A stretch of 64,000 nucleotides of DNA from Caloramator quimbayensis (lineage in GTDB: Bacteria; Bacillota; Clostridia; Clostridiales; Caloramatoraceae), in assembly GCF_900167605.1 (NCBI RefSeq), contig NZ_FUYH01000001.1:186001-250000 (forward strand), in the 5' to 3' direction. The number at the start of each line of letters is the position of its first letter. The stretch's first letter is position 1. This document shows positions 33,555-43,267 of this stretch, piece by piece. Below the pieces are notes generated by a model. The model was not told the DNA's origin, made no database searches, and saw only the letters and a list, made by a program, of their open reading frames with translations. The position numbers and the translations under genes are program-made.

Positions 33555-34037
33555 ATTAATTATTTTGAATGTGTAAACGAAATTATGATAAAAAATAAGT
33601 ATGCCCAGACAGTAAGATGGCTTGGGGTTTTCAGCACCGTTAAAAAGCTTGTTGAAAAACGCCTTATAAGCCCCTATAAAGAAGTTGCCTTCACTGGGGA
33701 AATAGAAATAAAGGGAAGAAAAAAAGTGCAGATAAGATGCTGCACAAAGGGAAATTCGGTAACGAGGGATAAAAAGCTTTATTGCTTCTTCGATAAGATA
33801 ACACCTGAATGCTTTGATTATCTTGTTTGCGTATTGTTTGACAAAAATAAAGATGTACAAGGCCACTATATTTTTACAAAGCAGGAAGTTATAGATTACT
33901 TTCCTTATATGGTGGACATCCACGGAAAAATAAAAAAAGAATATAAGGGACTTTACATACCTTTAGATGAAAACATTGGCGGGCCCTTAGACAGCATAGT
34001 TGAAAATTCCTTCGAAAATTGGGAAAAAATAAGATAG
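33555..34037 (+). CDS. Uncharacterised ~160-residue protein, probable ATT start
   Basis: This protein (…IKNKYAQTVRWLGVFSTVKK…PLDSIVENSFENWEKIR) has no domain I recognise. It is soluble, rich in Lys and aromatic residues, with paired Cys (QIRCCTKG). The first standard start is ATG 33585, without a ribosome site. In frame, ATT 33555 lies six bases after AGGGGGG, and the codons between (NYFECVNEI) look coding, so I place the start there. The frame on the opposite strand (33525-33923) is weaker because the plus-strand gene fits the ribosome site and shared terminator. Confidence 0.55.
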   Translation: MNYFECVNEIMIKNKYAQTVRWLGVFSTVKKLVEKRLISPYKEVAFTGEIEIKGRKKVQIRCCTKGNSVTRDKKLYCFFDKITPECFDYLVCVLFDKNKDVQGHYIFTKQEVIDYFPYMVDIHGKIKKEYKGLYIPLDENIGGPLDSIVENSFENWEKIR

Positions 34038-34055
34038 GATATCCTATCTTATTTT
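34026..34055. terminator. Bidirectional terminator (perfect 30-bp palindrome)
   Basis: AAAATAAGATAGGAT and its exact reverse complement are joined without a spacer at 34040/34041, at the convergent ends of the unknown gene and the S41 protease gene. Confidence 0.75.
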
Positions 34056-35665
34056 ATTACCTTAACTAAGCTTATTGTCCCTTCTTTCATTTCAACTCCG
34101 CTTTGACCTTTAACGGTTGGATTAACTATAAAGTAGTACTCTCCTCCCTGTTTTAAGTTCTCCTTTGGCACTGCCCTTACAGTTTTATCATCCACAAACT
34201 CAAAGCTTAAAGAAAGCCTTCTTCCCGTATTTGCTTCTAAAAGCTCAATGCTGTTTTCTATAGTACTTCTATTTATATTTACATTGAAGTTTACCGTAAA
34301 CTTCTTATTAACAGGAACATCTATTAAATCCTTAAGCTTTTTATAATCAGGATAATACATAAAATATTCATCATTTTTTAAATCCTGAGGCACGTCAACC
34401 CAGCCTATGCTTGAGCCAAGCTTAATATAGTTCCCCTCTTCCTTTGCCTTATCTAATATCATTTTATAAGCGCTATAATATTTTTCCTGCCTTGCTGTCT
34501 TTAAGTCTATCTCAAACTCCCTGTTTCCAAGTTTAACCTTTGCATAGCCTGTTTTATCGTGTCCCTCTTTGCTGTATCCTGATAAAAGCTCTGCAATAAG
34601 ACCTGATGTTATACTATCCGCATTAAAGTGAGGGGTTATTCCTACCTTATTTATCTCATTTCCTAATGGAGATAAAAATTTTAAAACCGTAAGTTTTAAA
34701 TAGCTTCCATCAGAAAGGCCGAACATAGTTTGTACAAGCCCTTTCCCAAAGGTCCTGTTTCCAATAATATAAGCAGTATTATAATCCTTTATAGCTCCTG
34801 TTAAAACCTCAGAAGCGCTGGCGCTGTTTTCATTTACTAAAAATATAAGCGGCTTGTCTATTCTAATATCATGCTTATAGGCTTTATACTCTACCTCATC
34901 GCCATCCCTGTCTCTAACTTTAACTACTGTTCCATCCCCGATAAAATATCCAGCGATATTAAGGGCAGTGTCTAAATATCCTCCAGGGTTGTCCCTTAAA
35001 TCCACAATATAATTTGCAGGATTTTGTTTATTCATATCCTTTAAAATATTCCCAAATTTATCTGCAGTATCTTCTCCAAAGGAAGATATTTTTATGTATG
35101 CTGTGTGCCCGTTTATAATACTACCTTCAACCGTTGGAGTTTCAATTATTTTTCTTGTTATAGAAAAGCTTATTATATTGCTTCCTCTTTTAACCTTTAC
35201 ATTAACTGTTGTCCCTTCATCTCCCCTAAGATAAAGTGCAACTTTATCCTCCGTTATTCCTGCAAGGCTCTTACCATCTGCTTCTATTATGATATCTCCT
35301 TCTTTAATACCAGCTCTTTCTGCCCCAGAGCCCTTTAGCACCGATAAAACCTTAACCCCCTCAGGCACCACTTCAAACCTGACACCTATACCTGAAAATT
35401 TCATATCAATTCCATTTACAAAATCGTTATATTCGCTTTTTGAAAAATATACTGAGTAAGGATCCTTTAGAGCTTCAACCATTTCTTTAATCGTAGGCTT
35501 ATTTAATACTTCATCTGAAACATTTTCTATGTAGTAATTTTTAATTAAATATTTAGCCTCGTCAAGAACAGTATATGCATAAACAGTACTTGAAATAAAT
35601 AGTGTAATAAGCAATACTAATAATATACTTCTTAAAACTTTATTTTTTTTATTTTGCAAAGTCAT
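34049..35665 (-). CDS. S41 family C-terminal processing peptidase with PDZ domain
   Basis: This ~538-residue protease is anchored or secreted (SILLVLLITLFISSTVYA near the N-terminus). A PDZ domain (about residues 85-165, GIGVRFEVVPEGVKVLSVLKG) presents substrate to the S41 domain with the Ser/Lys dyad: Ser in NENSASASEVLTG and Lys in FGKGLVQTMFGL. The C-terminal region resembles an Ig-like/copper-amine-oxidase-type Ig segment (FTVNFNVNINRSTIENSIELL). ATG 35665 and TTG 35659 follow GGGG; the longer frame to 35722 adds residues without a ribosome site. CtpA/CtpB-like enzymes act on sporulation and envelope targets; the target here is unknown. Confidence 0.9.
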   Translation of the reverse strand: MTLQNKKNKVLRSILLVLLITLFISSTVYAYTVLDEAKYLIKNYYIENVSDEVLNKPTIKEMVEALKDPYSVYFSKSEYNDFVNGIDMKFSGIGVRFEVVPEGVKVLSVLKGSGAERAGIKEGDIIIEADGKSLAGITEDKVALYLRGDEGTTVNVKVKRGSNIISFSITRKIIETPTVEGSIINGHTAYIKISSFGEDTADKFGNILKDMNKQNPANYIVDLRDNPGGYLDTALNIAGYFIGDGTVVKVRDRDGDEVEYKAYKHDIRIDKPLIFLVNENSASASEVLTGAIKDYNTAYIIGNRTFGKGLVQTMFGLSDGSYLKLTVLKFLSPLGNEINKVGITPHFNADSITSGLIAELLSGYSKEGHDKTGYAKVKLGNREFEIDLKTARQEKYYSAYKMILDKAKEEGNYIKLGSSIGWVDVPQDLKNDEYFMYYPDYKKLKDLIDVPVNKKFTVNFNVNINRSTIENSIELLEANTGRRLSLSFEFVDDKTVRAVPKENLKQGGEYYFIVNPTVKGQSGVEMKEGTISLVKVIK

Positions 35666-35812
35666 CACCCCAAAAGTCTTTATTTTATTTATAATAGTAT
35701 ACGAAGCAGTTAATATTTGCAAGTTACAATTTAATTAAATTTTCAAATCATGGGATATTTATCATTAAAACCGTCAATACTTTTGTAATGTAGAAAGAAG
35801 GGAGAGCGTCTT

Positions 35813-37024
35813 ATGAAAAAATCAAAGAAAATAATAGCATGGCTACTTACTATTTTTATTGTAGTTTTAGTCTTTGCAGGACTAATATCCTCAAAAAAGA
35901 ATAAAATTCCAAGTCTTAGCCTGTCTAAAGTTTCCTCAAAGGATATTCAAAGGGTTATATCCTTAACTGGCAATCTATCCTCCGTAAGCCAGCAGACAAT
36001 AAACTTAAACTCTGCTCAAAAAGTTGCTGCTGTTTATGTATCTGAAGGTGATACAGTTAAAAAAGGGGATGTAATATTAAAATTTGACACAACAGATATT
36101 GAATATCAGCTTAACAAAGCCAAAATTAATCTTGAAAGCATTAAAATAAATGCGCAATCATCAAGAAAGCAGGCAAAAATAAATCTCGATATGGCACAGT
36201 CAAACTACGACAATGCACAAAACAAATTCAGAATAAATGAAGAATTATACAATAGCGGTGCTATTTCAAAGGAAGAATATAATACATATCAAAAGGCACT
36301 AAAGGACGCTGAAAATCAGCTTGAACTTGCTAAAATGCAGTATGAAAACACAGATACTTCCTCATCCTCTTCCACTGGAAAGCAGATTGAAGCTGTGAAA
36401 TACGATATTGATAACTTAAACAAAAAAATATCTGAAAGCACCATAAAAGCTAATATAAACGGAACAGTAGTAAAACTTGATGCTAAAGCTAATGAATACC
36501 CTCAAATGGGAGATAAAATAATAATATTAAATTCTTCATCCTTAAAAGTTGATGTTGATGTAAGCCAGTTTGATGCTGTAAATATTAAATTAAACCAAAG
36601 AGCTGTTATAAAAGTTAAGGGAATAGATAAGTCCTACAGCGGAAGGGTGACGAAAATAGGACAAATTGCTCAGTCCTCAGGAATGGCAACCGACACCCAG
36701 GCAAAGGTAAGGGTTGAAATATCTATTGATAATGCTGATGAAAATATAAAGTCTGGATATGAAGCAGATGTTTCCATAATACTTAATGAGAAAAAGAACG
36801 TCTTAGCCATTGGCTATGAAGCTGTAAAAGAAGATGCTGATGGAAAAAGATATGTATATGTAGTTGAAAACAACAAAGCAGTTAAAAGATATATTAAAAC
36901 AGGTATAGAAACGGATTTTGACATTGAAGTATTAGAAGGGCTTAAACTTTCTGATACTTATATAGACAATCCTCCTGATAATATTAAGGAAGGAATGATT
37001 GTTAACACAGGGGGAGGGAAATAA
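35813..37024 (+). CDS. Periplasmic-adaptor-type efflux subunit (HlyD/MacA family)
   Basis: This 403-residue membrane-fusion protein is anchored by one helix ([19 protein letters not shown], residues ~8-26). The biotinyl-lipoyl-like hairpin segments [19 protein letters not shown] and [22 protein letters not shown] flank a long coiled coil (about 100-205). Then come the beta-barrel and membrane-proximal domains. In Gram-positives such proteins work with a MacB-like ABC pair (YknXYZ type) in export of peptides or drugs. The stop overlaps the next start by one base, so three genes form an operon. Confidence 0.9.
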   Translation: MKKSKKIIAWLLTIFIVVLVFAGLISSKKNKIPSLSLSKVSSKDIQRVISLTGNLSSVSQQTINLNSAQKVAAVYVSEGDTVKKGDVILKFDTTDIEYQLNKAKINLESIKINAQSSRKQAKINLDMAQSNYDNAQNKFRINEELYNSGAISKEEYNTYQKALKDAENQLELAKMQYENTDTSSSSSTGKQIEAVKYDIDNLNKKISESTIKANINGTVVKLDAKANEYPQMGDKIIILNSSSLKVDVDVSQFDAVNIKLNQRAVIKVKGIDKSYSGRVTKIGQIAQSSGMATDTQAKVRVEISIDNADENIKSGYEADVSIILNEKKNVLAIGYEAVKEDADGKRYVYVVENNKAVKRYIKTGIETDFDIEVLEGLKLSDTYIDNPPDNIKEGMIVNTGGGK

Positions 37025-37731
37025 TGATTATTAAAATTGAAAACCTTTTTAAAACCTATGATACAGGTTCCTTTAAGGTAGAAGCTTTAAAGGATATTAA
37101 TCTTGAGATTAAAAAGGAAGAATATGTAGCAGTTATGGGGCCCTCGGGCTCTGGCAAATCAACCCTTATGAATATATTAGGGTGTCTTGACAGATTAAGC
37201 AGTGGAAAATATATATTAGATGGTGAGGATATTTCAAAACTCGACGACAATAATTTAGCTCAGATTAGAAATAAAAAAATAGGGTTTGTTTTTCAAGCCT
37301 TCAATCTTCTTCCAAGGCTCAGCGCCCTTGAAAACGTTGAGCTTCCTATGATTTATGCAAAGGTATCCCCAACAGAGAGAAGAAAAAGAGCAAAGCTTGC
37401 CCTTGAAAAGGTGGGACTTTCCGATAGACTTTATCATAAACCAAATGAGCTCTCGGGAGGGCAAAAGCAAAGGGTTGCAATAGCGAGGGCCCTTGTAAAT
37501 TCTCCTTCTATAATACTTGCCGATGAACCAACAGGAAATCTCGACAGCAAATCAAGCGAGGAGATTATGGAAATATTCGAGTCCTTAAACAATGAGGGCG
37601 TTACAATCGTTATGGTAACCCACGAAGCTGACATAGCCCTTCACACTAAGAGAATAGTTACTTTTAAAGATGGAAATATAATATCAGATAAGGCAGTATC
37701 GAATAGAATTGCAAAAGGAGGGGGAGCTTAG
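37024..37731 (+). CDS. MacB-like ABC transporter ATPase
   Basis: This 235-residue ATPase has Walker [17 protein letters not shown]-loop [22 protein letters not shown], signature [15 protein letters not shown] and Walker [17 protein letters not shown], the form typical of LolD/MacB/YknY ATPases. It begins within the stop of the adaptor gene and overlaps the permease GTG by one base. It powers the FtsX-type permease that follows. Substrate unknown. Confidence 0.94.
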   Translation: MIIKIENLFKTYDTGSFKVEALKDINLEIKKEEYVAVMGPSGSGKSTLMNILGCLDRLSSGKYILDGEDISKLDDNNLAQIRNKKIGFVFQAFNLLPRLSALENVELPMIYAKVSPTERRKRAKLALEKVGLSDRLYHKPNELSGGQKQRVAIARALVNSPSIILADEPTGNLDSKSSEEIMEIFESLNNEGVTIVMVTHEADIALHTKRIVTFKDGNIISDKAVSNRIAKGGGA

Positions 37732-38939
37732 TGAACTTAGTAGAGAGCCTTCAATCAGCAGCAGGAAACATAAAAGCTAACAAAATGCGTTCTTTTTTAA
37801 CAATGCTTGGTATAATAATAGGTATTTCCTCGGTAATAACCATTGTATCAATAGGTCAGGGGGGAAAAGCATATATAACCAGCCAGTTTGAAAGCATAGG
37901 AACAAACGTTGTAAACGTCCAGTTAAAACCTGCAAACAACGATATACTCCCAAGCGATTACTTAACCTTAGAGGATGCAGAGCTTATAAAGGAGAAAATT
38001 CCAAAGGTAGAGTTCGTCGTTCCCATTATAGATGATTTTGGAAGGATAAGAGGGGAAAATAAGTCAAAACAGGCACAAATTGCAGGGGTTACAGAGAACT
38101 ATATTAAAATTTCAAACCTCGAGATTTTAAAGGGAAGATTTATAAATAAGCACGATTTAGATACCCAAAGACCTGTTTGCGTTATAGACGACATAACCCA
38201 AAAGAAGCTTTTTAAGTCTGGCAGCGCAGTAGGAAAGCAGATAAGGCTGAGCATTAGAGAGAATAATTTAAACGTATTAGTAATAGGAGTTGTTAAAAAC
38301 CCAAGCGGAAGTTTGGCATCAACCTTTGGAGATAATTATCCCGGTTTTGCCATAATTCCAATAACTATATCCGATAGAATTATGCAGGATGCAAAGATAA
38401 CCTATATGTCTGTAATGCTAAAGGACATGACAAATTCTAAGGAAACCGCTTCAAAAATAACAAGGCTTCTTGAAATAAGGCACAGAAACAGCGGAAAATA
38501 CGCAGCAGAGGAGGGCTTTAAACAGCTTGACATGGTAAATAAAGTATTATCCACCTTCACTGCTGTTATAGGTGCTATTGCAGGAATATCCCTACTTGTC
38601 GGAGGTATCGGCGTTATGAACATAATGCTCGTATCCGTTACAGAAAGGACGAGGGAAATAGGCATTAGAAAGGCTATAGGAGCAAAGCAGAAGGATATAA
38701 AAATTCAATTTTTAACAGAATCGGTTATACTGTGCCTTATAGGAGGAATAATAGGAATGCTCCTTGGGGTAATTTTCGGCTTTATTGCAGGCTCAGTAAT
38801 AAACATAGCACCTGTAATATCCTTACAGGTTGTTCTAATATCCTTCCTCTTCTCATCAGCCGTTGGAATATTCTTCGGTCTGTACCCCGCAAACAAGGCA
38901 GCAAAACTTGATCCTATAGAAGCGCTAAGATATGAATAA
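37731..38939 (+). CDS. MacB-like ABC transporter permease (FtsX family)
   Basis: This 402-residue permease has the MacB topology: one N-terminal helix (MRSFLTMLGIIIGISSVITIVSIG), a large extracellular domain with the MacB_PCD block (about 45-250), and three C-terminal helices (GAIAGISLLVGGIGVMNIMLV, LIGGIIGMLLGVIFGFIAG and VVLISFLFSSAVGIFFGLYP) with TERTREIGIRKAIGAKQKDI between the first two. GTG start overlaps the ATPase stop. A perfect-palindrome terminator follows the stop. The operon probably exports a peptide or toxic amphiphile. Confidence 0.93.
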   Translation: MNLVESLQSAAGNIKANKMRSFLTMLGIIIGISSVITIVSIGQGGKAYITSQFESIGTNVVNVQLKPANNDILPSDYLTLEDAELIKEKIPKVEFVVPIIDDFGRIRGENKSKQAQIAGVTENYIKISNLEILKGRFINKHDLDTQRPVCVIDDITQKKLFKSGSAVGKQIRLSIRENNLNVLVIGVVKNPSGSLASTFGDNYPGFAIIPITISDRIMQDAKITYMSVMLKDMTNSKETASKITRLLEIRHRNSGKYAAEEGFKQLDMVNKVLSTFTAVIGAIAGISLLVGGIGVMNIMLVSVTERTREIGIRKAIGAKQKDIKIQFLTESVILCLIGGIIGMLLGVIFGFIAGSVINIAPVISLQVVLISFLFSSAVGIFFGLYPANKAAKLDPIEALRYE

Positions 38940-38946
38940 AAACTTA

Positions 38947-38974
38947 AAAGGGAACCGAAATTTCGGTTCCCTTT
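38947..38974. terminator. Bidirectional terminator (28-bp perfect palindrome)
   Basis: AAAGGGAACCGAAA with its reverse complement TTTCGGTTCCCTTT lies between the convergent efflux operon and the glycan cluster. Confidence 0.85.
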
Positions 38975-38990
38975 AATATATATTAAAAAG

Positions 38991-39015
38991 TTTGTCACTT
39001 GTCAGCTATGCGGCA
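38991..39015 (-). repeat. Copy 4 of the repeat, abutting the sugar transferase stop
   Basis: TTTGTCACTTGTCAGCTATG then CGGCA ends at the base before the stop codon (39016-39018) of the glycosyl-1-phosphate transferase gene. It shares the extended left part TTTGTCACTTGTCA with copy 5 near 63816. Confidence 0.6.
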
Positions 39016-40497
39016 TTAATATGCATTTTTATTTACAAGCCCTTTAAACACAGTTAAAAACATTATCTTAATATCAAAAAACAAACTCCAGTTTTCTATA
39101 TAATATAAATCATACTCTATCCTCTTTTTAATTGAAGTATCCCCTCTTAAGCCGTTAACCTGTGCCCATCCTGTAATGCCCGGCTTTACCTGATGTTTTA
39201 CCATGTATTGGGGGATTTCCTCTTTAAATTTATCTACAAAATATGGTCTTTCAGGGCGGGGGCCTACGATACTCATATCTCCCTTTAAAGCGTTGAAAAA
39301 CTGCGGAAGCTCATCAAGGCTTGTCTTTCTAATAAACTCTCCAAACTTTGTTTTCCTTGGATCATCTTTAGTTGTCCACTTCACCCTTTCTTCTTCGCTG
39401 CTTTGAACTTTCATTGATCTGAACTTGTACATTATAAAGGGCTTTTTATTATATCCCACACGCTCCTGTTTAAAAATTACAGGACCTGGCGATGTAAGTT
39501 TAATTATAACCGCAACAATAATCATAATTGGAGAAAATAATATAATTAATATAAAGGAACAAATTAAATCAAATAATCTTTTTATAATCTTATTAGAAAT
39601 CAAGTCAAGAGGTATATATCTTGCTGATATAACAGGTATGCCGTTTATCTCTTCAAGATAGGGTTTTGAAGGTATATATTTGTAATAAGCAGGTATTATC
39701 TGAATCCTAACCCCATACTTTTCGCATAAATCAAGTATTTTTTTCATTCTATTATACTCATTTATATCAAGTGTTATAAAAACTTCATCTATATTTAAAC
39801 ATCCTAATACCTTTTCAAGCTCGCTGTAATTATATATTGCATCGTTTTTATAAAGCTCATCTACTTTTCTTTCATAAAATTCAACATATTCCTTAGTTGC
39901 TGCAACAAGTTCATTTTTATATATATAGTTTTCATTTAATCTTCTTTTAAGCTCATCATCAAATATAGCAACAATATTATATCCCCAATGACTGTTTATA
40001 TTTATCTTATTTATAAAATCCTTTGCGCCGTCGCTTAAGCCGACAAAAACTATATGCTTTAAGTTTTTCCCTCTTCTTCTTAAATTCCTCAAAACAAGCC
40101 TTACAAAACTTCGCTCTAAAATAGTAATAATAAAATTAATAATTCCAAATATAAAAAGATATACTCTCGAATAATTGATTTCCTTTGTAATATATAAAAC
40201 AAAAATAAATATTAAAAGTCCTAACAGATTTGCCTTAAAAACATCAATATATTCGCTTAATATTGTTTTGGTTCTCTTTGGTAAGTAAAGCTTATAAAGA
40301 TTATAAAAGAATAGATAAGCAGGTATAACGGCAGACCCGTATTTTAAATATACATCAAAGGAAAGATACCCTCCTTCAACTCCTACAATCCCGCTTTTAA
40401 ACCTTATAAACCATGAAAGAAAAAGAGATGCTAAAATACATACAACATCTAATAAAACCTGTAATCTGTTAAAATGCTGCTGATTTTGTTTAATCAT
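39016..40497 (-). CDS. Undecaprenyl-phosphate sugar-1-phosphate transferase (WcaJ/WbaP type)
   Basis: This 493-residue polyprenyl glycosylphosphotransferase starts a lipid-linked glycan by moving a hexose-1-phosphate to undecaprenyl phosphate. It has four N-terminal helices, a nucleotide-binding-like central domain (about 140-280), a fifth helix (LFDLICSFILIILFSPIMIIVAV), and the catalytic block VIFKQERVGYNKKPFIMYKFRSM, then TSLDELPQFFNALKGDMSIVGPRP and PGITGWAQVNGLRGDT. It is the last gene on this strand of the polysaccharide cluster and probably initiates its repeat unit. The repeat abuts its stop codon. Confidence 0.94.
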   Translation of the reverse strand: MIKQNQQHFNRLQVLLDVVCILASLFLSWFIRFKSGIVGVEGGYLSFDVYLKYGSAVIPAYLFFYNLYKLYLPKRTKTILSEYIDVFKANLLGLLIFIFVLYITKEINYSRVYLFIFGIINFIITILERSFVRLVLRNLRRRGKNLKHIVFVGLSDGAKDFINKININSHWGYNIVAIFDDELKRRLNENYIYKNELVAATKEYVEFYERKVDELYKNDAIYNYSELEKVLGCLNIDEVFITLDINEYNRMKKILDLCEKYGVRIQIIPAYYKYIPSKPYLEEINGIPVISARYIPLDLISNKIIKRLFDLICSFILIILFSPIMIIVAVIIKLTSPGPVIFKQERVGYNKKPFIMYKFRSMKVQSSEEERVKWTTKDDPRKTKFGEFIRKTSLDELPQFFNALKGDMSIVGPRPERPYFVDKFKEEIPQYMVKHQVKPGITGWAQVNGLRGDTSIKKRIEYDLYYIENWSLFFDIKIMFLTVFKGLVNKNAY

Positions 40498-40509
40498 ATT
40501 TTATATCAC

Positions 40510-41661
40510 TCATTTCATCCCAATGTTTTTGTCAAATTCATTATATATATTTATTAATTTCTCTGCAGATTTTTCCCAAGAAAATTTTTCACTTTGCTTT
40601 AATCCCTTAATTATTAATTCTTTTTTATAATAATCATTATTTGCAATTTTTAACATTGAATCAGCAATTGCGTTTATATCTTTAGGGTTTACAAATATTG
40701 CCGCATCTCCAGCTGCTTCAGGTAATGAAGATGTATTTGAAGTGATAACAGGTGTTCCTGCTGCCATAGCTTCAATAACAGGAATGCCAAATCCTTCATA
40801 AAACGATGGAAACAAAAATAAGCTGCTCATTTTATAAATGCATGCTTTATCATCTTCATCAACATAACCAGTAAAAATCACTTCATCGCCAAGTGAATAT
40901 TGTTTTACTCTATTTAAAATCGAATCGTACATCCATCCTTTTTTCCCTGCTATGACTAATTTTAAATTACCACCATTCTTTTTATATAAAGCATAACTAT
41001 CAATAATAGTCTCAATATTTTTTCTTGGCTCCAATGTACCTAAATATAAAATATATTCATTAGGAATGTTATATTTTTTTCTTACTTTTATCATCTCATT
41101 TTCTGAATATTTTTTTCTATACTTTTCTATTTCAATGCCGATAGGAATAATTCTAATTTTATCTTCTGCTACATTTAGATATTCAATTATTTCTTTTTTT
41201 GAGTTTTCAGATATTGTAATTATTATATCTGCTCTATCCACTGATCTTTGAAGGTTTTTTTCTAATCTATTAAAATTAGCTTTTGTCATAGTTTCTGGGA
41301 ACCTTTTATACACCACGTCATATACTGTTACTATAACAATTCCACCTATATTAGGAGGAACAATAAAATTAAAAAAATGATAAATATCTGCTTTATTGCG
41401 AAAAAAATTGTTATATTTTATTGGAATATAATCCCACAGTCTTGAATAAAGCCCATACGGAATTACTTTACATATATCATATTCAATATTCAAATCTTTA
41501 ATATTTGGTAAAATATTATTCCTTCCAGCAAAATTGAAACCATACCCAATAAATTCATTATCTTTATCAAGTTTGATTACTTCTTTTATTATATTATATG
41601 TATACCATCCTATTCCAGTTTTATCCTTAAATATAGGCTGAAGCTCCATTCCTATTTTCAT
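40510..41661 (-). CDS. GT4-family glycosyltransferase
   Basis: This 383-residue GT-B enzyme begins KIGMELQPIFKDKTGIGWYT. It has YILYLGTLEPRKNIETIIDSY at the second domain and the donor site SFYEGFGIPVIEAMAAGTPV. It follows the next GT by about 12 bases and precedes the sugar-phosphate transferase, in one operon. GAGGGT is a few bases before the ATG. Sugar and linkage are not predictable. Confidence 0.93.
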   Translation of the reverse strand: MKIGMELQPIFKDKTGIGWYTYNIIKEVIKLDKDNEFIGYGFNFAGRNNILPNIKDLNIEYDICKVIPYGLYSRLWDYIPIKYNNFFRNKADIYHFFNFIVPPNIGGIVIVTVYDVVYKRFPETMTKANFNRLEKNLQRSVDRADIIITISENSKKEIIEYLNVAEDKIRIIPIGIEIEKYRKKYSENEMIKVRKKYNIPNEYILYLGTLEPRKNIETIIDSYALYKKNGGNLKLVIAGKKGWMYDSILNRVKQYSLGDEVIFTGYVDEDDKACIYKMSSLFLFPSFYEGFGIPVIEAMAAGTPVITSNTSSLPEAAGDAAIFVNPKDINAIADSMLKIANNDYYKKELIIKGLKQSEKFSWEKSAEKLINIYNEFDKNIGMK

Positions 41662-41672
41662 ACATACCCTCT

Positions 41673-42773
41673 TTATAAATTTTTAAATTCATATATCTTT
41701 TCTTCAATAAAACTTATTATTTCATTTTTAAATCTATTAACACTAAATTTTTCTGCATACTTTCTTATAAAATCCTTATCAAAATCATCAGAACTTTTTT
41801 CAAACTTTTGAATAGCTTCAATAAGACTCTCTGCATCTTGTTTATAGAAAAAAATACCAGTTTTGCCTTCAATTATAGTTTCAAGAGTTCCACCTTTCCC
41901 ATACGCAATAACAGGTCTGCCACATGCCTGTGCTTCTACAGGAGTTATCCCAAAATCCTCTTCCCCAGGGAAAATAAAAGCTTTGCATCTTCTATAATAC
42001 TCTCTAACTTCACTATCTGAAAGATGCCCTAACAATTTAATATTGCTTTTAATAAGCTTTTTATATTTTTTATATTCGGGACCTCTGCCAATTATAATAA
42101 GGGGCAGTCCTAATTTATTAAATGCTTCAATAGCAATGTCAACCTTTTTATAAGATACTAATCTTGATACAATAAGGTAAAAATTATCATCTTTATTACT
42201 TGGTGTATAAAAATCAGTATCAACAGGAGGATATATTACTCTTGATTCTCTCCTGTAATTTTTTAATATTCTTCGTGCCACATTATTTGAATTAGCAATA
42301 AAATAATCAACCTTATCCGCCGAAAGCCTGTCCCATATTCTTATGTTTTTCATCTGAGAAGCTATAATCCACTGCATAAATTTATTTTTACCTTTTAAAT
42401 AATCAAAATATAAATCCCACCCATATCTCATCGGTGTATGGCAATAACAAATATGCAAAGTATCAGATTTAGTTATTACTCCTTTAGCACAACATGTTGA
42501 AGAGCTTAATACAAGATCATACTCTGACAAATCGTACCTTTCCACAGCACCAGGCATAAAAGGTAAAAGATTCTGATATATTTTATTTGCAAATGGTATC
42601 TTCTGTAAATATGAAGTTCTTATATCCATATTATTATATTCTTCAGGCATCTTATGTTTATCATGAATTAACACATAAACTGGAGCTTCTGGATATATAT
42701 CGTGAAAAACTTTAACTACTTTTTCAGAACCTCCAATACCACTGAACCATTCATGTACGATTGCTACCTTCAC
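41673..42773 (-). CDS. GT4-family glycosyltransferase
   Basis: This 366-residue GT-B enzyme begins KVAIVHEWFSGIGGSEKVV, the GT4 N-terminal glycine motif with a His-Glu typical of WbaZ/mannosyltransferase-like members. DNFYLIVSRLVSYKKVDIAIEAF opens the second domain and FPGEEDFGITPVEAQACGRPVIAYG forms the donor site. GTG 42773 overlaps the last base of the preceding stop (TAGTG) and has GAGGTGA upstream. Mannose or rhamnose transfer is plausible given the GDP-sugar genes, but this is inference. Confidence 0.93.
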   Translation of the reverse strand: MKVAIVHEWFSGIGGSEKVVKVFHDIYPEAPVYVLIHDKHKMPEEYNNMDIRTSYLQKIPFANKIYQNLLPFMPGAVERYDLSEYDLVLSSSTCCAKGVITKSDTLHICYCHTPMRYGWDLYFDYLKGKNKFMQWIIASQMKNIRIWDRLSADKVDYFIANSNNVARRILKNYRRESRVIYPPVDTDFYTPSNKDDNFYLIVSRLVSYKKVDIAIEAFNKLGLPLIIIGRGPEYKKYKKLIKSNIKLLGHLSDSEVREYYRRCKAFIFPGEEDFGITPVEAQACGRPVIAYGKGGTLETIIEGKTGIFFYKQDAESLIEAIQKFEKSSDDFDKDFIRKYAEKFSVNRFKNEIISFIEEKIYEFKNL

Positions 42774-43201
42774 TATTTTTTCACCTCAAGATTTATTATT
42801 AGAGTTTTAGAACCTTTTTGCTCAAACCATGTAACTCCTTCATGTACCATATCTATTTCAATTTTATAGCTTCCTTCAGTATCAGGAGACTTTAGCTTCA
42901 TATCAATTAAAGCTTCTTCACCTGTTCTTATTGCATAGGGTAATCCTGTTCTTTCCCCATCTCGCAATATTGTTTTACCATTTCTATCTAAAATATGATA
43001 AGATATATTTATAGATTTCTCCTTTTGAGGAATCCATGTCATTGTTCCTGTATTTCTAACTTTAATTTTAATTTTATTTATTTCATTCGGATGCATAATT
43101 ATCTCATTTATATCACTGTTAATCAAAGCATTATATTGTGAAAGTTTTGACATGTCAACTCCTTTATACCTTTGTTCAGCTATTTCTGCATTAAAAAGCA
43201 A
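42773..43201 (-). CDS. Exported Ig-like protein, N-terminus disturbed
   Basis: The C-terminal ~110 residues (INEIIMHPNEINKIKIKVRN, GTMTWIPQ, YHILDRNGKTILRDGERTGLPYAI, GSYKIEIDMVHEGVTWFEQKG) look like an Ig-like/NEW1-type beta-sandwich found near carbohydrate enzymes. The first standard start is TTG 43201. However, the frame is open up to 43267 and encodes NYNYIFYISFFSIVLLLFNA, a clear signal peptide without a start codon. A GTG at 43271 is out of frame by one base at an A7 run (43251-43257). So either the start is lost, or a one-base slip or sequencing error at A7 hides it. Exported, probably glycan-associated. Confidence 0.65.
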   Translation of the reverse strand: MLFNAEIAEQRYKGVDMSKLSQYNALINSDINEIIMHPNEINKIKIKVRNTGTMTWIPQKEKSINISYHILDRNGKTILRDGERTGLPYAIRTGEEALIDMKLKSPDTEGSYKIEIDMVHEGVTWFEQKGSKTLIINLEVKK

Positions 43202-43267
43202 AAGGACAATAGAAAAAAAGGAAATATAAAAAATATAATTATAGTTTTTATTTTTTTCGTAAAATAA

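Noticed and set aside
33525-33923. 132-codon minus-strand frame overlapping the unknown plus-strand gene
   Set aside because: No ribosome site, Cys/Tyr/Phe-rich composition of an antisense reading; the plus-strand gene has AGGGGGG and a shared terminator.
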